From Synchiropus splendidus (taxonomy: Eukaryota; Chordata; Actinopteri; Syngnathiformes; Callionymidae), in assembly GCF_027744825.2 (NCBI RefSeq), contig NC_071343.1, positions 15,806,366 through 15,870,365 of the forward strand: a stretch of 64,000 nt of DNA, in the 5' to 3' direction. This document shows, one piece after another, positions 57,164 through 64,000 of the stretch. The translations under genes were made by a program, and so were the position numbers. Within the stretch, counting starts at the first letter, position 1, and each line of letters starts with the position of its first letter. The notes below the pieces were generated by a model. The model was not told the DNA's origin. It ran no database searches and was given only the letters and a program-made list of their open reading frames with translations.

Positions 57164-59111
57164 TATTTACTTTGTCTCAAAAATCATTTCTGCAATATTA
57201 GAAGAAGAGTAAAAGAGGAGAAGAATAAATAAAAAATGGCAAGAACATGACAACCACATTTGATATTCAGTATGCATCAGGCTTCTGCCACAATTTTTCA
57301 TTTTGGTGCTTCCCTGACATTACATCATTAATAGAGTAGAGAAAATGCAGATGTGTTCCAGACTCACTTTTTCACAATGTTTACTAACACGACACGTAAA
57401 AGCCACACGTTGTTGTCTTGATGGTGGTGGTTGTGTAGGCTCTCTTCTACTCTAACTATTCTGTTTTGCCCCCAAATTCGTGGAAACTGACCTGGTTGTC
57501 AAAACTATTCCAAAAGATTTACCACTTTTGTGTGTCGTCTGAGACCAAAATATTTTGTTGGATTGTCTCAGCTTGAAAATTGGAGAAATCTTTCTTCTTG
57601 CTCTCAAAGATGAAAAAGCATAAAAGTTGTAGTGGATTTTGGTCAAAATAGGTCACTCCACGATGCACCAAAAATTAAAATATGGATGGATTTTTTTAGC
57701 CATTTATTTTTGAAGATGGTGTCAAAATAAAGAAATAAATAAATAAAAATGTGGACAATTTTTGGTTAAATAGTTGAATTTCCTATTGCGGAGTCTATTG
57801 AGGATTTGATGTTGAAGAGAGTCTTGCACAGCTAAAACGGGTCCCAATGTCTGGATGCACCCTCAGCAAGGCATGTGCCACCGATCATGACTGGTTACCA
57901 TGGCTGCAGCTTGGAAAACGGGGCGTAGGTCAATGTTGAGGTATGCCCATGCTGTGTTAATGGAGAAGCAGGACTGAGCTCAACATTGACTCAATATAGT
58001 GGGCGGCTCGATCACGTGCGATAAGGTCAGCCTGCTGAAGCTCCACAAGTTGCGTAGCGCCTCCTCCTTATGAATCCTTCCCTGCGCACTGCTCACTCGG
58101 CAGCAGCATGTCAGCTGTGGACGTCCATTTTTTGTTTGTCATGTGAAGTTCATCCTGCAGCACAAGCACGGGAAATACTCCATGGTGAAGCGTGTTAAAT
58201 GGCTTCAACGCTACAAGTTTAATACTTGAGTATTAAGTGCTTCAATTTAGTACTTAGTACTTGATGGAGCATGGAGAGTTTTCCGGGCTCATGGAAGTGA
58301 GACGGCAGGTTCCTCAGCTGCAGGCTGTCAGCATAGCCACCACTTAGCAACACCCGTCTCTCCGAGCGTGACATTGGGAAAACTAAGCAAATCGCCCCCA
58401 AAACAATAGTGAATTTCACCAAGCAAGATGACCAGTCTGTCTCAGGTGTCGCGGAGGTGGAAACGACTGAATCATACTTACTTCCTGATACTGCTTGATA
58501 CATGACACCACCCGACTTTCGTTTGGAATATTGACTTCACAGCAGTTGCTGGAATGTCAGACCTGAGGATTGGACGTTGTTTCTCCGACTAGAATGAGAT
58601 AAAAAAACAATGAAGGTCCTGGGTGAAATCAATGTATCCAGAACCAATGCCTAATGTGAACGAACAAAGAACTCTTTGGACGCAACTGAGGTTGGAAGCC
58701 AACCCCAGAGAGAAGAACATGATGTTGCCAGTGTCAGAAGACATGGAAGCTGATCATCTCAGGCTCTTCACAGGGACCTAACCTGGGACATGGTGGGCTA
58801 CAAGGAAGAATGTGTTAGCGACTCTGCACTGTTGATCGGCAATTCTTTCTCTGGCAGGAATTCAAGGCATGACAGGCTAGAAACGTCGTTCATCCATCAT
58901 TGTTGATCGACCAAGCCTACATGCAAAATTTCAGGGACACTGGCACATTACAGTCGGTGAAAAGAAAGCAGGTTAAAAATGGGCAGAAAGTATGAGAACT
59001 GTTCGACTCTCTGCTCTATTTCTATCGCATTTTGCGCCAAATAAACTTCCCCTACCACTACTAACTACAAACACGATACATGATAGCTGATCTCCAAAGA
59101 GTCTTTCCTCA

Positions 59112-59127
59112 ACAGAGGGCACCACTG
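59112..59127 (+). promoter_or_regulatory. CTCF-like motif upstream of V9, weakened
   Basis: CAACAGAGGGCACCAC; one change in the core relative to V5 and V7. Confidence 0.3.
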
Positions 59128-59311
59128 AGCTCCCACTGAAGCTTCCCTCCAGACTCTTGACTGTGAGTGCGTGAGGGGAAACACCAGGACATGTTGAGGA
59201 CACACACACTTGACTGACTCACTGTGTTTGCATGTGTGTCCTTCCTCTCTGCTGGCGGCTCTTAAGAGCTCCCAGTTGATCACTGAGTGTCCACAAGACG
59301 CCGCCACCACA

Positions 59312-59842
59312 ATGATGATGTCACTGAGTCCACTGCTGCTCACCCTGGGCCTCCTTGTTCACGGTGAGACTCTTCTGGAGACTTTGACAAGCAGCTTCAG
59401 CAGCAGGACCTTCTGCTGAGATGGAGAGAGACTGAAAGAAGCAGCTTCCACCTTCATCCTTCTCTTCTCTGTCTTCAAGAAATGATTAATGTTGATCACA
59501 CTGGACTTGACTCCACAACTCTTCTTCTATGTTTTCCAGGTTCATCAGGAGACATCGTCGTGACTCAGACTCCTGGATCTCAGTCTGTAGCTCCAGGACA
59601 GACTGTCTCCATCACTTGTAGAACAAGCGCATATGTTAGCAACGAACTCGCGTGGTATCTTCAGAAACCTGCTGAAGCTCCTAAACTCCTGATTGACATG
59701 GAGAGCTCTCCAACCCGTATGTCTGGAGTTCCAGATCGTTTCAGTGGACAAGGATCAGGGACACAGTTCACTCTGACCATCAGCGGAGTCCAGCCTGAAG
59801 ACGCAGGAGATTATTATTGTATGCATCATTATGGCTGGTTCA
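59312..59842 (+). CDS. Ig light chain V segment V9 (DM subtype)
   Basis: Leader 59312-59363; V exon 59540-59842. Open: [66 protein letters not shown]. It shares the two-residue longer DMxSSPTR segment and the CMHH stub with V8, though it ends one residue shorter and lacks the usual CDR3 Pro. Deletional joining to J5. Confidence 0.95.
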
Positions 59843-59870
59843 CACAGTGAAACAAGGTCGTACAAAAACC
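59843..59870 (+). other. V9 12-bp-spacer RSS
   Basis: CACAGTG, AAACAAGGTCGT, ACAAAAACC. Confidence 0.95.
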
Positions 59871-60681
59871 TCAGTCAGCTGGAGAGGAACTGATCTGACT
59901 GAAGTGGAGACACTTGACAGGTCACGTCTGTCATTCATGATATGAAAAACTCTGAATAGTTCAGATTTCTTTATTATTATTATTATGAAAATAATAATTA
60001 TTATTATTATGACAAAAATCACAAAACATGGTATAAAAAACTTTCTGCTTGAATGAAAATCTCCTTCACTCTCATCTCATCCTTTGACAAACATTTCCAT
60101 TGACAGCTACATTCCATAAACCATGAGCATCAAACTGCTGTTCAACCTACAGTGAGTGAACACAATGACTCTCAACTCAAAAGGTTTCAACAAGTCGACT
60201 GGTTGTTATTTCAGTTGTTGAAGTTGCTTCAGCTTTAGTTTCTGTTTCTGTCCACACAGGTTCAGTGACCCATAAATGAGTATTGATTGAATCAATGTTG
60301 GTTTCTTATCAATGCAGATTCATGATTTGATCATCAGCTTCAGACCTTCTTCTGAATATCGTGTCCTTTTGAACAGATATTCTGTTGTAACACATGAACG
60401 TGTATGTTTTAGACTGCACCTCCTTCAGTGTGGCTCCATGAAGAAGCTGCTGAGTCCTGGTTGGAGAGACACTTGAGATGGGCTGAGGACACATGAAGGA
60501 AATGACCTTTGACCTCCTCAAGTCTGAACGTTGGACGACATGAGAGGAGAAAACAGCAACATCTCTCTGTCTGATGAGGAGAACATGCTTCAGCAGCAAC
60601 ATGTCTGCAAGTGAGGAAGAGAGAAGCAAGAGCAGTTCCTGCTTCACTGTCAGTCTGATTCTAGTCACTTTGTGTGGCAGA

Positions 60682-60720
60682 GGTTTTTGTAGCACGACTG
60701 GCTGACTTTGTGTCACTGTG
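60682..60720 (+). other. J5 23-bp-spacer RSS
   Basis: GGTTTTTGT, 23-bp spacer, CACTGTG. Confidence 0.95.
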
Positions 60721-60758
60721 GTACACGTTCGGAGGAGGAACCAGACTGGAGGTTGGAA
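60721..60758 (+). CDS. Ig light chain joining segment J5
   Basis: 38 nt encoding YTFGGGTRLEVG, the same as J4; donor GTAAGT, phase 1. Confidence 0.95.
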
Positions 60759-61691
60759 GTAAGTGCTCACTCTCACACTTGTTTTTACTCAGAAATAGAA
60801 ACTAGATGTGAAGTTTTGATTGAAAATTCAGGAGTCAAAAAGGAGAATTTCAAAGTGGAACGTGAGAATTTGTGGAAGCAAATAGTGAATCTAGTCTTCA
60901 GGAGACGAGTGGACAAACTCAAAGAGTTAAAAAGAGAATGAGTTGATGTGAGTTTAGATTCAAGCATGAACTGATCTTGAGAAAAATCAATATAAAAGAG
61001 TGTAGGATGAGAAAAAAGTAAAAGAAAAAAAGATTCAGTATTGATTCAATATCCAGTATGTTCATCACTGAGGTTCAACTGATTTCTATTAGTTTCTCAT
61101 TAATTTAATGTTTGATCTTTAAAAGTTGTAAATTTTTGCCCTCCTTTATGGAACAAAGACCTCTCCCCTTCATTGATGTTCTCTTCCTCTTGTCTCAGGA
61201 ATCATTGAAGAAAGGTTTTCACATTTTTTATCTTATATGCTCTTCTTTGATCTTTCACTTCTTCATTTGTTGTTTTTTTTATGATTTTATGAAAAAAAAA
61301 GGTGTGAGACAGAGGGAGTTCAGGTTAATTCTTTCACTCCACTTCTTTCCCTCAATCCTTCCATAACTGGTTTCATCCTCTCATCCTGCAGCAGTTCTCC
61401 CTCCCCTCATCTCTCCTTCTCTCCAACCTCTCTAACTTCCCTCCAACCTGATCATAGCGTTTCCTTCCTTTTCTCCTCTCCCACTTCTCCTTCCATCCTC
61501 TCAACATCTCCAAGTTAATTGTAAATTTTCCTTTATGTTCTCCTTCCTTCATTCTCACCTCATACATCTCCACTTCCTTCCTCTCTCCCTCCTGTCTCTC
61601 CCCTCTTCTCTACCCTCCCCTTCCCTCCTCCTCCTTCCTTCACCTGTGTGATGAGAAACACCCATGATCTAAGGTGACCACTGTCTCCCAG
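60759..61691 (+). other. J5-C5 intron
   Basis: Sense-strand polypyrimidine tract at about 61375-61640 before the C5 acceptor. An A run lies at 61292-61300 where other copies have a shorter stretch. Confidence 0.7.
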
Positions 61692-62008
61692 GTGACCTCC
61701 AGCCCACCCTGACCGTGCTGCCACCCTCCAGCCAGGAGCTGCAGCAAGAGAAGGCCACGTTGGTGTGTCTGGCCAACAAGGGCTTCCCGTCAGGCTGGAC
61801 TCTGTCCTGGAAGGTGGACGGCCAGAGCAGGAAGGGGAGCCAGAGCCCCGGGCTGCTGGGGAAGGACGGCCACTACAGCTGGACCAGCACCCTGACCATC
61901 CCTGCTGACCAGTGGAGGACGCTGGGCTCTGTGACCTGTGAGGCCACCCAGGGCTCCCAGACTCCAGTCTCAGAGACACTGAGGAGACAGCAGTGTTCCC
62001 AGTCCTGA
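61692..62008 (+). CDS. Ig light chain constant exon C5
   Basis: 317-nt C1-set exon, same protein as C1 and C4 (one silent change, CCACCC for CCCCCC near the start). AATAAA at 62105-62110. Confidence 0.95.
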
Positions 62009-62104
62009 GCAGACCGGCCTGGACTCCAGCAGCTCTCTGCTTCTGTCCCTCGCTCACTCTCTGACCACATGTTCACTCTTTTGTTTCTTGGATCACTTCA
62101 TGAC

Positions 62105-62110
62105 AATAAA
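62105..62110 (+). terminator. C5 polyadenylation signal
   Basis: AATAAA about 97 bp past the C5 stop. Confidence 0.8.
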
Positions 62111-62589
62111 GACGTCTTCATCACATCTTTGGCTTCAACTCTGTTCAGTCGCGTCTGAATCTGATCTCTAAGATGAGATAAGAAAAGCCTTTATAGGTCT
62201 CACAGGTGAGAAAGATCATCATTCCAGCAGCTCAGTGACGTCAACAGAGCAGCCACAGAAAACAAGACAAGAAAACTAACATCGGCAATCCAAAATATGA
62301 AAATAAACAAATATTCAAAACAACAGAGAAATGTAAGATGAAAGAAGAATGTTTCCATCATGATGTTCTCGACTTGTTCTCCAACATATTGACATGATGA
62401 GCAGCAAAGTGATGATTAATATCATGTTTTATCGAGTCACCAGAGTCAAACAGCAGTTGATGTGAAGAATGTGAGGAAATGTAGAAAATCTGAGGGAGCA
62501 GAAGATTTTGGAAACTGAAATGTGAGTGTTATGAATGTTTCATGATTGTGAGTCAGTTCCACTTGAATAGAGTTTCTTCCTCTTGATTC

Positions 62590-63065
62590 TGTCATGATTC
62601 TGCTCTTATTTTGTGCCGTGGACTCCTCTTGTTCCCTGTGGCAACTCCTGGTTCTCGTGGCTCTCCTTGTTCGTTCTCTCGTTCTGTGCGCTAGCTAGCT
62701 TGTTTTTTATTACTTTGCCTTAAACCCTGGTGCCTGAGTTTAGTGTTTTGTCTCTTTGTGTTTCCTGGTGTGTTTTTTTGACTATTTTTGTTCATTGTGC
62801 TTTCATCTCTCAGTTTCCAGATTTAAGTTTGTTTCTCCCGGTTCGGTGACGCTTTCTGTTTGGACTTTTTACTCATGTTTGTGGACTTCTGCTTGTTTGG
62901 TTTCTCCGTTTGGACATTTAGATTTTGCTCTGTTTTCTCCCGGTTCGGTGACTCTTTCTGTTGTGCATTTTGTTGATTAATTATTAAAATATATTATTTC
63001 TAGCTGCCTCCTTGTAACTTTCACCACTGCACTTGGGTCCCGCTCCACGTCTTTGACCCGTGACA
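62590..63065. mobile_element. 475-bp non-autonomous DNA element, copy 2 (inverted)
   Basis: Reverse complement of 49541-50015 with the same GATTC flanks (62585-62589 and 63066-63070), in the matching sequence beside C5. It was copied with the surrounding block. Confidence 0.75.
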
Positions 63066-63129
63066 GATTCTTTTTCAAAACACCAGCAGCAAAGTGAGAT
63101 ATTGATAAACTTCACTGAGAACATCAGTG

Positions 63130-64000
63130 AAACCATGAAACCACCAACTGGTTCTGAACAAATTGTGTGTGGCCCTTTAAATTCTGTCAGAGTCAGAAGA
63201 GTGCAACGACACTGTCGGAAACCCCCTCAAACAACAGGTAGAGGCAAAAAAAAAAAAAAAAAAACTTTGCAACATGCAGCAACTATTCTGTCAAAAGGAC
63301 AACTGAAAAAAACATTTCATTTGATGTGAGGCATCGGAGTTTGTTGAATGTCGTGAGACTTTGCTATGTCGGCGAAATATTTGCATACTGGCGGCTTGCA
63401 GCTGGAGTCAGAGAGCAAAACATTTATGAGAGTCTCCACTGCAAACGTTTTCAAATGTTTCAGATTCAGTTGGCTGACGAATGCTGCGCCCGACTCCAAA
63501 ACAGTGACAGATCCGGTCGTTTCCATTTCCGCATAAACAACACCTGAGAAAGGCTGGTCATCTAGCACGGTGAAATTAAAGATTATTTCTTGGGCAATTT
63601 GCTAAGCCTTCCGAATGTCACGCTCTGACCCGCGGTTACAAGTGTCAAAAGTGTTAAAAGTGGAAGCAGCAAAGTCTCACTTTCATGAGCCCCTAAAACT
63701 TTCCATGCTGCGTCAAGTCAAGTGTTGCTTTAAATGGCGAAATTCATTTTAACCCACTTCCCTCCCCAACATTTTCCATTGTGTGTGCTGCAGGATGGAA
63801 ACTTTAAATGACAGAGTCAAAGATACTCCTCAGCAGACATGTTACTGCCAAGTAAGCAGCGAGTCAGGAGGAAGGGGCACATCACAACCAGCAGGGCTTC
63901 ATCAGAACGCTGTCACACATGATCGTTGCTGTTGAGTTGTGACTGAGCAGGACCTGTTCAACACCAGTCGAACCTGTTGTGCATCTCACAATTGGTTTCA
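63130..64000. repeat. Start of a third spacer-block copy
   Basis: From about 63160 the sequence matches 36.53 kb and 55.32 kb onward. Left of this it matches the V7-C4 region (49.49 kb, inverted). The change-over near 63.13-63.16 kb falls where unit 5 should have its V pointing at C5, and no V is present. The hAT-like relic recurs at 63.25-63.60 kb with extra sequence. Confidence 0.75.

Larger units (their letters stand above)
53412..59311. other. Spacer between units 4 and 5
   Basis: Direct duplicate of 34.5-40.4 kb, offset about 18.8 kb, holding module E, the hAT-like relic copy and the pogo-like element copy. No functional gene is seen. Confidence 0.7.

Noticed and set aside
62756..62980. 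74-residue frame with repeated SPGSVTLSV (also antisense at 49626)
   Set aside because: It lies inside the 475-bp non-autonomous element and reflects its internal nucleotide repeats, not a protein family.

Overview
This is a vertebrate genomic window, most likely from a teleost fish of the percomorph grade (species not determinable by reading). The genes have introns with GT/AG borders. The dominant content is a germline immunoglobulin light chain locus of the kappa-like teleost type. Its V segments carry 12-bp-spacer recombination signals (CACAGTG / 12 / ACAAAAACC), its J segments carry 23-bp-spacer signals, and its C exons encode one Ig C1-type domain.

Layout. Bases 1-7.7 kb hold no recognised gene: an (AT)n/(AC)n microsatellite, a 1-kb minisatellite of 21/42-bp units, and an interspersed repeat. 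From 9 to 62 kb there are five light-chain units. Each unit has one J and one C, and the first four have two V genes: one beside J in the same orientation, and one beyond C pointing back at it. Unit 1: V1+ C1- J1- V2-. Unit 2: V3+ C2- J2- V4-. Unit 3: V5+ J3+ C3+ V6-. Unit 4: V7+ C4- J4- V8-. Unit 5: V9+ J5+ C5+, with its second V missing at a duplication breakpoint near 63.13 kb. All nine V genes, all five J segments and four of the five C exons are open and look functional. V genes beside J would join by deletion and those beyond C by inversion.

The standout feature is a 14.5-kb DNA transposon (17521-32007) inserted inside the C2 exon. It has terminal inverted repeats of about 2.2 kb, each containing a tandem array of ~195-bp units, and a target duplication that is 5 bp in the symmetric reading. 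It carries a multi-exon gene with cysteine clusters and motifs of KDZ (Kyakuja/Dileera/Zisupton) transposases, broken by a nonsense codon and an internal deletion. A second, intact seven-exon gene encodes a 330-residue protein with a Cys-rich N-terminus, a 16-residue Ser/Thr repeat and a chromodomain-like C-terminus. A truncated LINE fragment is nested inside.

Between units lie repeated non-coding modules, one per interval, with octamer, ETS and E-box motifs; three of the five also keep a TATA box and splice donor. CTCF-like motifs lie about 0.2 kb upstream of seven of the nine V genes. An ~11-kb block (C-J-V, spacer, V-J-C) is duplicated: 32.0-43.3 kb matches 50.9-62.1 kb. It carries shared older insertions (a pogo-like element and a hAT-like relic), and a third copy starts at about 63.15 kb.
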